Of a DNA stretch of 19,197 nucleotides, positions 7,401-15,924 are shown one piece after another. The notes beneath the pieces were generated by a model that worked only from the letters and a program-made list of their open reading frames with translations, did not search any database and was not told the DNA's origin. Location: NCBI GenBank assembly GCA_045580815.1, contig JAZNOL010000036.1, forward strand, positions 1 through 19,197, written 5' to 3'. Position 1 is the first letter of the stretch. Every line of letters begins with the position of its first letter. The translations under genes and the position numbers were made by a program. This DNA comes from JAZNOL01 sp045580815 (lineage in GTDB: Bacteria; Bacillota; Clostridia; RUG12999).

Positions 7401-8789
7401 TCACTCCCCGTTTATAATAATAATGCGGTCGCTGTTTTTTATTCTGGCGCACCATTGCGGTTTTGCAGACTGAAGTGAGGCATCCGTAATGTATGCAACA
7501 TACAAATCGCTAACTTCTAGTGTTTCGCCGCCTGCCTGGGAATACAAATTATCAATTGCTTTGAGCATGGAGGGCAGAGTTTGTTTACTGTTGGATTTGG
7601 AAATGCTGCAGGCATAAAATTTAAAATAATTAAGACGTCCGTCACTGATTATGGCTGTTGCGGCAGGAAAAATTTTGCCGTTATTGCCTGTAACCGAAAC
7701 AGGCACAGAACCAATAAGGTAATCAAGACTTACGGTGATTTCGCCGGCAGATGTATATGCGGGCGAATTATGAAGCTGAAATTTTACACCCGAAATATCA
7801 TATTGTGCAGATATACTGCGTATAAGACTCATGACTGAAGAAACAGCTTCGGCCTCTGTGCCGTTGGAGGAGGTTATTTTTTTACCTTCGCCTTCGGCGG
7901 TATATTCTACACAACCATCAGGGGATATTTTGAGAGTAGACTTGCGGTTTACAAACACGCTTGAACCATCTTTTTCTACGTATCGGCGTACAGAAACACC
8001 GGTATCAAAAAAGTTTTTTGTGATTCTGTCTGCACTGTGATTGTCAAATACACTTTTAATTTCAATCAAAGAAATATTTTTTTCGCTAAGCCCAAGTGAT
8101 ATTGTAGGGTCAAGAAGAATGTTCTGATTAAATTTATCAAGCTGCTCTGTTTTAACAGAGTCAAATCCAAGCTCAAAGGCATACGGAATGTTAATCGCAC
8201 CGCTTCCTGTTGTATATCCGGAAATCAAAGAAGTAATTGCAGGTTGATTTTGTGCAAAGGATTTTAAAACTTCGCCGGAAGAAGAATTTTCAAAATAAAT
8301 GGCACAACGCTTCAAAGCACTGTCATCCGGGACAATAAGAATTTTATCGAAAGAGCCGTTTTCCGGTGCGGTAATGCCTGTTTCGGTAAGTAATTTCCAA
8401 GTTATCGGTATGCCAAAATCTACAAGGATTGATTTTGATTTGAGCTTAGAGGTCCATTCGTCAAATGTTGAAGAGGTGAAATTGCCGTCAGTGTTCTCAA
8501 AAACAGAAGAAATTTCGCTGATGCAACGAGCGTATTCGGGGTCATTGCCGGTAATGATGTTGCGTTTATCGCCTCCATTTACAACAAAACGGCGGGGAGC
8601 AACAATATCACCGATGGCAAAAGTGGTGTTTGCGTCGGCATTTTTATTTGAAAAAGCATCAAAAAAAGCAAAAAAGTCATAGTCATCCGACCATAACTTT
8701 TCACCAAGCCACATATTTGAAAACAACCCTATACTGATTAATATTAAAACTACAAGAGATATATTTTTAAATGTTTCTTTTTTTCTCAT
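7401..8789 (-). CDS. walH: WalH (YycH)-like accessory regulator of the WalRK system
   Basis: At 462 residues this matches YycH in length (about 450). It has a short basic N-terminus, one anchor (about residues 9-28, NISLVVLILISIGLFSNMWL) and a large outside part. Identification rests on size, topology, position directly before walI and within a walRK cluster, and the charged linker after the anchor; sequence identity to characterised YycH proteins cannot be judged here. By family knowledge it interacts with WalK and YycI through the membrane helix and modulates kinase output. The start ATG at 8789 has only a weak ribosome binding site (AACGG), and lies 19 bases after the stop of the preceding small gene, so translation may depend on that neighbour. 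Confidence 0.75.
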   Translation of the reverse strand: MRKKETFKNISLVVLILISIGLFSNMWLGEKLWSDDYDFFAFFDAFSNKNADANTTFAIGDIVAPRRFVVNGGDKRNIITGNDPEYARCISEISSVFENTDGNFTSSTFDEWTSKLKSKSILVDFGIPITWKLLTETGITAPENGSFDKILIVPDDSALKRCAIYFENSSSGEVLKSFAQNQPAITSLISGYTTGSGAINIPYAFELGFDSVKTEQLDKFNQNILLDPTISLGLSEKNISLIEIKSVFDNHSADRITKNFFDTGVSVRRYVEKDGSSVFVNRKSTLKISPDGCVEYTAEGEGKKITSSNGTEAEAVSSVMSLIRSISAQYDISGVKFQLHNSPAYTSAGEITVSLDYLIGSVPVSVTGNNGKIFPAATAIISDGRLNYFKFYACSISKSNSKQTLPSMLKAIDNLYSQAGGETLEVSDLYVAYITDASLQSAKPQWCARIKNSDRIIIINGE

Positions 8790-8808
8790 AACCGTTAAAA
8801 ATCAAAAC

Positions 8809-9297
8809 TTACTTAAGGGCACTGCGCATTGCTCGCTGCATATTTGTTGATGTGTTTTTAAATCTATCCCAAAAACCGTCTACAAGAAGATTTATTTCAA
8901 GTGGAACAACTTGTGCGGGCATGATAGAATCATCAGTATCAACACGGAGCAAAATGCAGTTTTTGCCTTCGTTAAGACGTATTCGCTGTGCATAGTAACC
9001 GCTTGCACCGATGTCTTGAATTGCAGAAACACCGTCTACATACATAAGTTTATATTTTCCTGTAGATTTTTCAAGATAATAAACACTTACTGTTGTGCCG
9101 CTTTTTGCAACGCCCGACAGAACATAGTCGCTCTGCGTTGTTGTTGAAACAACTGTTTCGGGGTTGTAAATATCAATATAAAGCAGACCTGCACTTTCGG
9201 GAATCTGCTGCATTTCTTCTGGAGCAGCCGAAACACACAGTGCACAGCCTATAATGAGTGCTATTGTAAAAACAGCTGTATATAAAAGCTTTTTCAT
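8809..9297 (-). CDS. Small exported protein of unknown function in the wal locus
   Basis: I do not recognise this 162-residue protein. It starts with a signal peptide (KK then a hydrophobic core to about residue 17). Two processing sites are possible: an IIG-C lipobox at Cys18, making it a lipoprotein, or signal peptidase I cleavage after VSA at about 24. The mature part has strand-rich segments with Gly turns (DYVLSGVAKSGTTVSVYYL, then SGYYAQRIRLNEGKNCILLRVDTDD) that recall bacterial Ig-like wall-exposed modules. The C-terminus (FWDRFKNTSTNMQRAMRSALK) is basic and helical. It sits between walK and walH, is followed by walH after 19 bases, and starts 44 bases after a promoter with a WalR-like box. 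Start ATG at 9297 has AAAGGA upstream. A sensor partner or wall-binding adaptor for WalK/WalH is plausible but unproven. Confidence 0.8.
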   Translation of the reverse strand: MKKLLYTAVFTIALIIGCALCVSAAPEEMQQIPESAGLLYIDIYNPETVVSTTTQSDYVLSGVAKSGTTVSVYYLEKSTGKYKLMYVDGVSAIQDIGASGYYAQRIRLNEGKNCILLRVDTDDSIMPAQVVPLEINLLVDGFWDRFKNTSTNMQRAMRSALK

Positions 9298-9347
9298 AAT
9301 ATCAGTCCTTTGCCGATAAGATTTCAGATTGGATATGTACCACTTAT

Positions 9348-9375
9348 ATTATACACAATAATTGTTACAAAACAA
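9348..9375 (-). promoter_or_regulatory. Internal promoter for the small exported gene, walH and walI
   Basis: On the minus strand, -35 TTGTTT (9370-9375) and -10 TATAAT (9348-9353) are 16 bases apart, placing the start near 9341 and a leader of about 44 bases. It lies just behind the walK stop. Confidence 0.65.
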
Positions 9376-9380
9376 TTACA
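9364..9380 (-). promoter_or_regulatory. WalR-box: TGTAAT-N5-TGTAAC overlapping the -35
   Basis: Read on the minus strand, two half-sites TGTAAT (9375-9380) and TGTAAC (9364-9369) are 5 bases apart. This fits every position of the WalR consensus TGTWAH-N5-TGTWAH known from B. subtilis and S. aureus. It overlaps the -35 of the internal promoter. Whether it activates or represses cannot be told from sequence. Confidence 0.6.
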
Positions 9381-9386
9381 TACACT

Positions 9387-11165
9387 TTAAGATAAGGTAA
9401 CATCTTTTTTACACGGGAAATTTAATATAAATTCGCTTCCCTCGCCCGGTGTGCTTGTCACTTTAATATTTCCGCCGTGTGCAGTAACAATTTCTTTTGC
9501 AATCGCAAGCCCCAGACCTGTGCCCCCGCTTGAACGTGAGCGTGCTTTGTCAACACGGTAAAATCTGTCAAAAATATGAGGCAGGTCTTCCTTTGGAATA
9601 CCTATGCCGTTGTCTTTGACTTTTACATATATAATATCGTATATTGTTCCGGCAGAAATCAGGATTCTTCCACCCTCGGGCGTATATTTTGCCGCATTTG
9701 TAACTATGTTTGTTATTACCTGTTCTATGCGGTCACGGTTACCGTAAAACGGTGGAATATCACCTGCAAATGAAATGGTTGTTTCGTGTCCGCAGGAATC
9801 AAGCTCAAAGCTGAGTTTATCACCGATTTCGGTTATAAGAGCTTTTAAATCAAAATAATCCATATCCATGCCGGCACGCTGACAGTCAAACCTCGAAAGC
9901 TCAAGCAGGTCATAAACAAGGCGTGTCATACGGTCTGCCTCTTTGAGTGCAACAGACAGAAAGCTGTTCATCGTTTCCTGAGGAAGTCCCGGAGAATCCA
10001 TAATTGTTTCGATATAACTTTTTACGGTTGTAATAGGTGTGCGAAGCTCGTGAGATACGTTTGAAACAAACTCACGGCGCGACATTTCAAGACGGTACTG
10101 TTCGGTAACATCGCGGATAACCGCAATAACCGCAGTGGTACGTCCGGGGTGTGAAGCCGTTGATGCAAAAAATATGGATGTGTGCACATCACCGACAATT
10201 GCCTCACGATGGATTGATTCTTCCGAGCTGTACATTATTTCTCCTATGGAAATATCAACACCAAGCTCACCAAAAAGGCCGTCAAAAGTCACGGTTTCAA
10301 AATTTTCTTTTTGCAAAATGCGTTTTGCGGCGTAGTTTGCATGAATAAGTTGTCCGTCGTTATCAAAAGCAACAACACCATCGTTCATGAACATGAGAAT
10401 TGTTTCGGTTTTGTCTTTTTCACCTTCAATTTCGGTGATTGTCTCTTTAAGACGTGTACTCATGAGGTTAAACGTGTTTGTCAAATCACCGATTTCGTCA
10501 TCTGCCTTTACCTCGGCAAGTGTTTCAAAATCGCCACTACGCATACGTTCGGCTTTTCTGGTGAGAGAAATAATAGGAAGCGTAATGGTTTTTGACATGA
10601 AATAACCGAGCAAAAAAGATATAGCAAGCCCGAACAAAAGCGAATGGAGAATTATTTTGAGTATTGTGCTTGTGAGTTCTCCGAGTTCCTCTTTTGTATC
10701 ATAAATATATATAATATACTTGCTGCCCGAATCGGAAATGATCGGTACAGCATAATCCATAAAAAGTGCATTGCTTTCTGTTTTATTGCCGGTTTTGCCC
10801 GAAATTGCAGAAATTATATTCGGAGTTTTTTCGGTAAATTCAGCGGCAGATGCATCTGTTGAATAAAGAACGGCAGCATTTCTGCCGTCAAGCAGATACA
10901 CCGTGCGGAAAACATCTGCGCCTAGTCTGCCGGCATATGCATCAATAACAGCACCCATGCGTGCTATAGGTGAACTGTCATCATCTGCGGCACTTTGAAG
11001 CTGTGACATAAAATCTCCAGCAAAGGTTTCAGATATGCTGGTTTTAAACTCTGAAGTATAGTAGTTCGAAATGCTTATACGGAAAAACGTACCTATAATA
11101 AGAATAACCGATGTTACCATCAGCACAAACATTGCGGCAATTTTCCATTTAATACTTTTAAACAT
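9387..11165 (-). CDS. walK: WalK (VicK/YycG) sensor histidine kinase
   Basis: WalK senses the state of the cell wall and phosphorylates WalR. The 592-residue protein has all domains in order: membrane helix 1 (about 9-29), an extracytoplasmic domain (30-168), helix 2 (about 169-190), HAMP (190-243), a PAS domain (about 255-355), the HisKA dimer domain with the phospho-acceptor His372 in SNVSHELRTP, and a HATPase domain with the N box (VITNIVTNAAKYTPEGG), DNGIGIPKEDLPHIFDRFYRVDKARS, and the G2 box GGTGLGLAIAKEIVTAHGG. The outside domain plus HAMP plus PAS layout is that of the low-GC Gram-positive WalK. Start ATG at 11165 has GGAGATGA upstream; it begins 22 bases after the walR stop, so the two are co-transcribed. 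Confidence 0.95.
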   Translation of the reverse strand: MFKSIKWKIAAMFVLMVTSVILIIGTFFRISISNYYTSEFKTSISETFAGDFMSQLQSAADDDSSPIARMGAVIDAYAGRLGADVFRTVYLLDGRNAAVLYSTDASAAEFTEKTPNIISAISGKTGNKTESNALFMDYAVPIISDSGSKYIIYIYDTKEELGELTSTILKIILHSLLFGLAISFLLGYFMSKTITLPIISLTRKAERMRSGDFETLAEVKADDEIGDLTNTFNLMSTRLKETITEIEGEKDKTETILMFMNDGVVAFDNDGQLIHANYAAKRILQKENFETVTFDGLFGELGVDISIGEIMYSSEESIHREAIVGDVHTSIFFASTASHPGRTTAVIAVIRDVTEQYRLEMSRREFVSNVSHELRTPITTVKSYIETIMDSPGLPQETMNSFLSVALKEADRMTRLVYDLLELSRFDCQRAGMDMDYFDLKALITEIGDKLSFELDSCGHETTISFAGDIPPFYGNRDRIEQVITNIVTNAAKYTPEGGRILISAGTIYDIIYVKVKDNGIGIPKEDLPHIFDRFYRVDKARSRSSGGTGLGLAIAKEIVTAHGGNIKVTSTPGEGSEFILNFPCKKDVTLS

Positions 11166-11187
11166 AAGTCATCTCCGGCGGCAAAAG

Positions 11188-11898
11188 TTATACGTCTTTA
11201 CTGAAATAATAACCTACTCCGCGTTTAGTAATTACATATTTGGGTGAAGACGGGTCGCTTTCAACTTTTTCACGAAGTCGGCGTATTGTAACGTCAACAG
11301 TACGCACATCGCCAAAAAATTCATAACCCCACACCTTTTCAAGAAGCACTTCTCTTGAAAAAACCTTTTCAGGCTGAATTGCAAGGAATTTGAGAAGCTC
11401 AAATTCACGGATTGTCAGATCAACCGGAGTGTCGTCGCGGTAAACCTCATATCTGTCACAGTCGATTTTAAGACCGCCCGCACAAATTGTATTGCCGTTT
11501 CTGAAGGTTGTGCCCTCAGCAGGTGCATTTTCTGCTGAAAGACGGCGCAGGTTTGCCTTTATACGCGCCGAAAGCTCTCTCATTGAGAAAGGTTTTGTTA
11601 TATAGTCATCGGCACCCAGCTCAAGACCTTTGATTTTATCGGTTTCTTCACCTTTTGCAGTAAGCATGATAATCGGAGCATCTGACCAGCTTCTCACACT
11701 TTTGCAGACCTCAAAGCCATCCAGTTTCGGAAGCATCAGATCAAGAAGAATCAGGTCAGGGTTCACCTGGCGTGCCATTGTTACGGCATCCTCGCCGTCC
11801 ATTGCTACCGCTACCTTATAGCCCTCTTTTTCAAGATTGAATTTTAAAATGTCAAGTATTGCCTTTTCGTCTTCAACAACAAGAATAAGTCTTTGCAT
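11188..11898 (-). CDS. walR: WalR (VicR/YycF) response regulator
   Basis: This is a 236-residue OmpR/PhoB-type regulator. The receiver domain (1-115) has Glu9/Asp10, the phospho-acceptor Asp53 in LILLDLMLP, Thr80 and Lys102 of DDYITKPF. The C-terminal winged-helix domain (about 135-233) carries FELLKFLAIQPEKVFSREVLLEKVWGYEFFGDVRTVDVTIRRLREKVE and ends KYVITKRGVGYYF, very close to known WalR proteins. It controls autolysins and other wall-remodelling genes by binding tandem TGTWAH sites. Start ATG at 11898 follows AGGAGG by 7 bases. It heads the operon; its promoter is at 11949-11978. Confidence 0.95.
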   Translation of the reverse strand: MQRLILVVEDEKAILDILKFNLEKEGYKVAVAMDGEDAVTMARQVNPDLILLDLMLPKLDGFEVCKSVRSWSDAPIIMLTAKGEETDKIKGLELGADDYITKPFSMRELSARIKANLRRLSAENAPAEGTTFRNGNTICAGGLKIDCDRYEVYRDDTPVDLTIREFELLKFLAIQPEKVFSREVLLEKVWGYEFFGDVRTVDVTIRRLREKVESDPSSPKYVITKRGVGYYFSKDV

Positions 11899-11948
11899 AG
11901 CCGTCCTCCTCGAATTATATATTAATTGTTTTTATGTTTCTTTATATT

Positions 11949-11978
11949 ATTGTAACAGAAATGCATAGGTGATTGCAA
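11949..11978 (-). promoter_or_regulatory. Promoter of the walRK operon
   Basis: Minus strand: -35 TTGCAA (11973-11978), 18-base spacer, -10 TACAAT (11949-11954), then about 45 bases to the walR start. The -10 overlaps TGTTAC-N5-TATAAA, which fits the WalR box at 11 of 12 positions; in such AT-rich DNA this may be chance. Confidence 0.55.
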
Positions 11979-12182
11979 GTATTTTTTGAAATTTTTCCGA
12001 TTTATATAAATTAAGTATATCATAAAACAAAAAAAATTTCAAGTATATGCAGATTTTGTCATAATATTTTAAAATTAGACCGGAATAAAAGCCTAAAACC
12101 GCACGAAAACACAAAAGGTTGCACCCAAAAAATAAATTTTTGTTAATTTTTAATTACTTTTAAATTACAGTAAAAAAAACTG
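11979..12182. other. AT-rich gap between the divergent walR and SLH-protein promoters
   Basis: No open frame with a ribosome binding site was found. It holds an inverted pair (TTGAAATTTTT near 11986 and AAAAATTTCAA near 12033) and two copies of AAGTATAT (about 12014 and 12042). These may be regulatory sites or just AT-rich background. Confidence 0.4.
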
Positions 12183-12211
12183 TTGATTTTTTGTTAAATG
12201 TATGATACAAT
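12183..12211 (+). promoter_or_regulatory. Promoter of the first SLH protein
   Basis: -35 TTGATT (12183-12188), a 17-base spacer and -10 TACAAT (12206-12211). A second reading, TTGTTA (12191-12196) with TATAAT (12213-12218) at 16 bases, overlaps it. Between the boxes is TGTTAA-N5-TGATAC (12192-12208), one base off the WalR consensus. Confidence 0.6.
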
Positions 12212-12258
12212 ATATAATACACAAGTATCCCCAGTTACATTTTACGGAGGTAAAAAAA

Positions 12259-15200
12259 ATGAAAAACAAACTTTTTTCACTTTTGCTGGCTCTTGCAGTT
12301 GTGTTTTCATCTGTTCCGGTAACTTATGCCGCAGTTGCAGAACCTACAACTAAGACTGACACAACCACCACAGCCACAACGACAGATGCCGCAAAAGAAA
12401 CGACAACAGAGAACTCCGGGCAAGGTGCCACACAGACCGCGTTTAAAGACGTTGCTTCTGACCATGTACATCAGGAAGCAATTAAATACCTTTCGGAAAA
12501 AAAGGTTATTGACGGTTATGAAGACGGCAGCTTCAAGCCCGACAACACAATAACACGTGCAGAATTTGTAAAAATGCTTGCTGTGTTTGCCGGTTGGGAC
12601 AAGCTTGCAACAAGCACTGATAAAACAGGCTTTTCCGATGTTGATGCAAAGGACAAGGATTCTAACCCCCACTGGGCAAGCGCACATATCAAAACTGCTG
12701 TTGATAACAAAATTGTCAACGGTATGGGCGACGGCACATTTATGCCCGATGCACCGGTTACATACGAGCAGGTTATGAAAATGCTTGTTTGCTATCTGGG
12801 TTATGAAGAACACGCCCGCACAGCAGCAGAGCTTGAGAAAAAAGAACTGTGGCCTGACGGTTATCTGATTCAGGGCAACAAACTTCTTATTTCTAAAAAT
12901 GCAACCCTTGCGGTAGGTGACGATGCACCCAGAAGCGCAGTTGCACAGATGATTTACAATATTAAAGACACAGACAGAATCACAACTATCGGCAGCAGCA
13001 CCGCTATTGTTGCTGTTCCCACAATCTCCGGCGGCAGTGGTGGCGGCGGAGGCGGTGGCGGTGGCGGCGGAGGCGGCGGAGGCGGCGACCGCATGACCAC
13101 ATGGGAACGCATTGAAAACGGTATGAACGTATCTGATGTAAAAATTACGGGATATATTGTAGCTGCCGCAAAAGAACTTAAAGATGGAAACAAAATTTAT
13201 ACTTACATTGACGAAGGCGCAAAAATATACGAAAAGTTTAAAAAAGACTATTTTGTTGCAAAATGCGACAGAGAGCTTAACGGCAGTCCGTATTTCCTGT
13301 TTTCGGGAAGTGCGTACAGTGATGGCTATACAAGCCTTATAGGTCATGAAGTTGAAATAAATTTTGACTATTATGATGATATTTTCAGTGTAAACAAAAT
13401 CATCTACGACGACAAAATGTACAATACAATTGAAACAATTGACGCAGAGTGGATTGATATTGGCCGTACAAAAGAAAAAATTGCAGGCGGCACAAATGTT
13501 TTGGTTTACAGAGACCCCATAAGCGAAAGATTTGCAGAAATGCCCATGCCGGCAGATTATTCGAATATTCATGTAATGTATAACAACACTCTCGTAGGCA
13601 GCGAAACTGTTGAAACAGATGACGGAAATGGCGGAAAAGTATCAACTCCGACTTCGGTAACTATTGATGACTTTGTTATTTCCGAGGGAAGCATTACATT
13701 TGTTACAAATGCCAGCTCCGGGAAATCATTTAGCAAGGGCGAGTATGATGCTATTTTTGTTGATGCATATGAAACATATGTTGCAAAAACAAGTCCTACT
13801 CCCGGTTCGCCCCGTAAGCTTACGGACAAATACCGTAAAGACGACAGTGGTAATCCTGTTGTTATAGATATTTACGAAAAAGGCGAGAACGAAACACTTC
13901 TTGAAATTGCAAAATCAAACGAAACATCTACAAGCACCGTTTATACTCTTGCAAATATTGCAGCAAACAGCATTGTCAAGATGAAACGCTCACTTGGCGG
14001 AAAATATACTTATTTGGAATTTTATTCAAAAGCCGACACCAGACAGGTTGTTTCGGATTTTGACAGTAATTCTCTGTATCTTGGAGCATCCTACAAAGAG
14101 TATAAATTCAGTGAATATTACAAAAATTACGTAGCTCCTACAGTAACACTTGAAAAGGATATTTCGGTAACTCCGTATCTCAACAGTGACGGTGAAATTG
14201 TATGGCTCAGTGTTTCGGCACTCAGCTTTACTACAGGATATATCGTTTCCAGTGAATACGAAAAGAGCATAGGTAATGACAGTACACTTAAAATTAACTT
14301 TATAACAAACGGTGCGTCCAAAATAAATACGTACACAGTTACAAAAACAACTAAATTCAACGGTGTTGCCTGCTCGCAGCTGTCCGATCCGGAACTTGGC
14401 ACAGGTATAGATTATGTGTATAACGCACTTATTAAACATGCGGCAGAAATAAACGAGGGAAAATCCCTGTGGTCAAACGAAGAGAAAGGTAAAATCACCG
14501 CTCAGCCTTTCATGTATAACACAAGCGGCAGTAACATAACTCACCTGAAAACAGTTGAGGTTGACTCGGCAAACCGTGTTACAAATGCAAACAAAAAAGA
14601 GCTTCGCTATGTATCGGGTTCATCTGGAAGACAGTTCAGAGACGGAAGCACAACGGTATATACAATTTCAAGCTCGGATGCATTGATATTTGTTCCCGAC
14701 GGTCGTACAGATTACGGTGCAGCCGGATATGCAATGGGTACAGCATCATCGTTATCTTCAAAGTTGATAAACAATCACTATTATTATGTAGAACCCTATT
14801 ACAGGGAAACAGTAAGTGCTGACGGAAGTACCAACAAAGCACGTAACCTGTATGTCGTTTATTACGAGCAAACAGAGAAAGAACCCAGATATTACAGTGA
14901 TAATGTTGTTGTTAAAGAGCTTAAACTTGATCCGGTGGCACAAAAATACAAGCTTACTGTTTTGTCAGGAACACAAGGAAGCGGTTCTTCAAGTTATACT
15001 GTGCATTGCCACAGTAGTGCAAATCCCGAAGATACAATTTACGGATATGTTCTTGACGAAAACTTTGAACGTATGAAAGATGGGGACGGCAATCACATTA
15101 AACGTAAGGTTGAAGCCGGTGACGTTGTACGTTTCGGTAAACTGCCGGGCGGAAATATTGTAAACTTTGAAATAGTATTTGATGTGAGCGAAAACATTGC

Positions 15201-15804
15201 AGCAAGAAAACATGGTATTTATCTTGCTGACAGAAAACTGGATATTGAAGATTTGGAATACTTTGAATCGGCGGTTCAGCTGTTTGCACAGGTAGGTATT
15301 ATTAAAAACGATTTTGATGAAACTGCATCAGAAGTAAATATTTCTCTTATACTTGGTGACAATGCAACATCAAACGGTAATGTGTTTACACCAACATCTG
15401 CCAAGGTTTATGCATACGATTTCGGTATAGAAGAAATTAATAAATTCAGCACCGAAATCAAAACTGTAAAAGACATCAATATGATGACCGATATGGTTTA
15501 TGTTAACCAGATTTCAAAAAGCGGCGGACTTACTACTTCATATATTTATATTGTACGCTATAACGAGGATATTCAGGCGAAATACAAAGAGTATAAAGCG
15601 GGACTGCAAGCTTCTGCAGTATCTGCTGTTGAAGATACTCTCGAAGTAAATGAATATGTATGCGAAGTAAAAGAACCTGTTTCGAAACAACAGATTGCAG
15701 AAGAAATTCCTGCACAAACAGAGGAAACCGAAACAGCTGTTGAAGAAACACAGCCGGAAGATGAAGAGGTTTCGGAGCTTGAAACAGAAATCAAAACAAT
15801 ATAA
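12259..15804 (+). CDS. Large surface protein with N-terminal SLH anchor and poly-glycine linker
   Basis: The 1181-residue product has a signal peptide (1-24, cleavage after TYA), a Thr-rich spacer (27-60), and three SLH repeats (about 62-112, 125-182, 195-235). Repeat 1 has GYEDGSFKPDNTITRAEF, repeat 2 HWASAHI...NGMGDGTFMPDAPVTYEQV, repeat 3 the degenerate WPDGYLIQGN...APRSAVAQMIYN. SLH repeats bind pyruvylated secondary wall polymer. After GGS and 16 glycines (258-276) comes a long outer region of about 900 residues that I do not recognise; it is strand-rich, with a module at about 285-390 resembling one in the next SLH protein. The tail is Glu/Thr-rich, and no LPXTG is seen. Start: ATG at 12259 with GGAGG 8 bases upstream; the in-frame ATG at 12202 lies in the promoter. 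It is divergent from walR. Confidence 0.9.
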   Translation: MKNKLFSLLLALAVVFSSVPVTYAAVAEPTTKTDTTTTATTTDAAKETTTENSGQGATQTAFKDVASDHVHQEAIKYLSEKKVIDGYEDGSFKPDNTITRAEFVKMLAVFAGWDKLATSTDKTGFSDVDAKDKDSNPHWASAHIKTAVDNKIVNGMGDGTFMPDAPVTYEQVMKMLVCYLGYEEHARTAAELEKKELWPDGYLIQGNKLLISKNATLAVGDDAPRSAVAQMIYNIKDTDRITTIGSSTAIVAVPTISGGSGGGGGGGGGGGGGGGGDRMTTWERIENGMNVSDVKITGYIVAAAKELKDGNKIYTYIDEGAKIYEKFKKDYFVAKCDRELNGSPYFLFSGSAYSDGYTSLIGHEVEINFDYYDDIFSVNKIIYDDKMYNTIETIDAEWIDIGRTKEKIAGGTNVLVYRDPISERFAEMPMPADYSNIHVMYNNTLVGSETVETDDGNGGKVSTPTSVTIDDFVISEGSITFVTNASSGKSFSKGEYDAIFVDAYETYVAKTSPTPGSPRKLTDKYRKDDSGNPVVIDIYEKGENETLLEIAKSNETSTSTVYTLANIAANSIVKMKRSLGGKYTYLEFYSKADTRQVVSDFDSNSLYLGASYKEYKFSEYYKNYVAPTVTLEKDISVTPYLNSDGEIVWLSVSALSFTTGYIVSSEYEKSIGNDSTLKINFITNGASKINTYTVTKTTKFNGVACSQLSDPELGTGIDYVYNALIKHAAEINEGKSLWSNEEKGKITAQPFMYNTSGSNITHLKTVEVDSANRVTNANKKELRYVSGSSGRQFRDGSTTVYTISSSDALIFVPDGRTDYGAAGYAMGTASSLSSKLINNHYYYVEPYYRETVSADGSTNKARNLYVVYYEQTEKEPRYYSDNVVVKELKLDPVAQKYKLTVLSGTQGSGSSSYTVHCHSSANPEDTIYGYVLDENFERMKDGDGNHIKRKVEAGDVVRFGKLPGGNIVNFEIVFDVSENIAARKHGIYLADRKLDIEDLEYFESAVQLFAQVGIIKNDFDETASEVNISLILGDNATSNGNVFTPTSAKVYAYDFGIEEINKFSTEIKTVKDINMMTDMVYVNQISKSGGLTTSYIYIVRYNEDIQAKYKEYKAGLQASAVSAVEDTLEVNEYVCEVKEPVSKQQIAEEIPAQTEETETAVEETQPEDEEVSELETEIKTI
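13030..13086 (+). repeat. GGN triplet tract encoding GGS plus 16 glycines
   Basis: Nineteen codons (Gly-Gly-Ser then 16 Gly) are written with a mixture of GGC, GGA and GGT. The tract is far richer in GC than its surroundings. It links the SLH anchor to the outer region, and strand slippage would change its length in frame. Confidence 0.85.
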
Positions 15805-15833
15805 GTAACAAAAAATAGAATAGTAAATAAGCT

Positions 15834-15880
15834 GTAGCGGCATGATTTTATAAATCATGCCGCTACTCTTGTATTTTTAT
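15834..15880 (+). terminator. Intrinsic terminator of the first SLH gene
   Basis: A perfect 15-bp stem (15834-15848 with 15852-15866) has a 3-base loop and is followed by TCTTGTATTTTTAT. It lies 30 bases behind the stop. Confidence 0.88.
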
Positions 15881-15889
15881 AAAAAAGTA

Positions 15890-15918
15890 TAGACATTTTT
15901 TAATATTTGTGATATACT
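15890..15918 (+). promoter_or_regulatory. Promoter of the structured RNA upstream of the second SLH gene
   Basis: -35 TAGACA (15890-15895), 17-base spacer, -10 TATACT (15913-15918). The expected start, near 15923-15925, coincides with the first base of the long RNA stem. Confidence 0.7.
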
Positions 15919-15924
15919 AATTAT

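Noticed and set aside
12307..13572. A 421-codon open frame on the minus strand opposite the first SLH gene
   Set aside because: It is Cys/Phe/Asn-rich with no domain, has no convincing ribosome binding site, and lies opposite a well-supported gene with signal peptide and SLH repeats. It is a shadow caused by codon bias.
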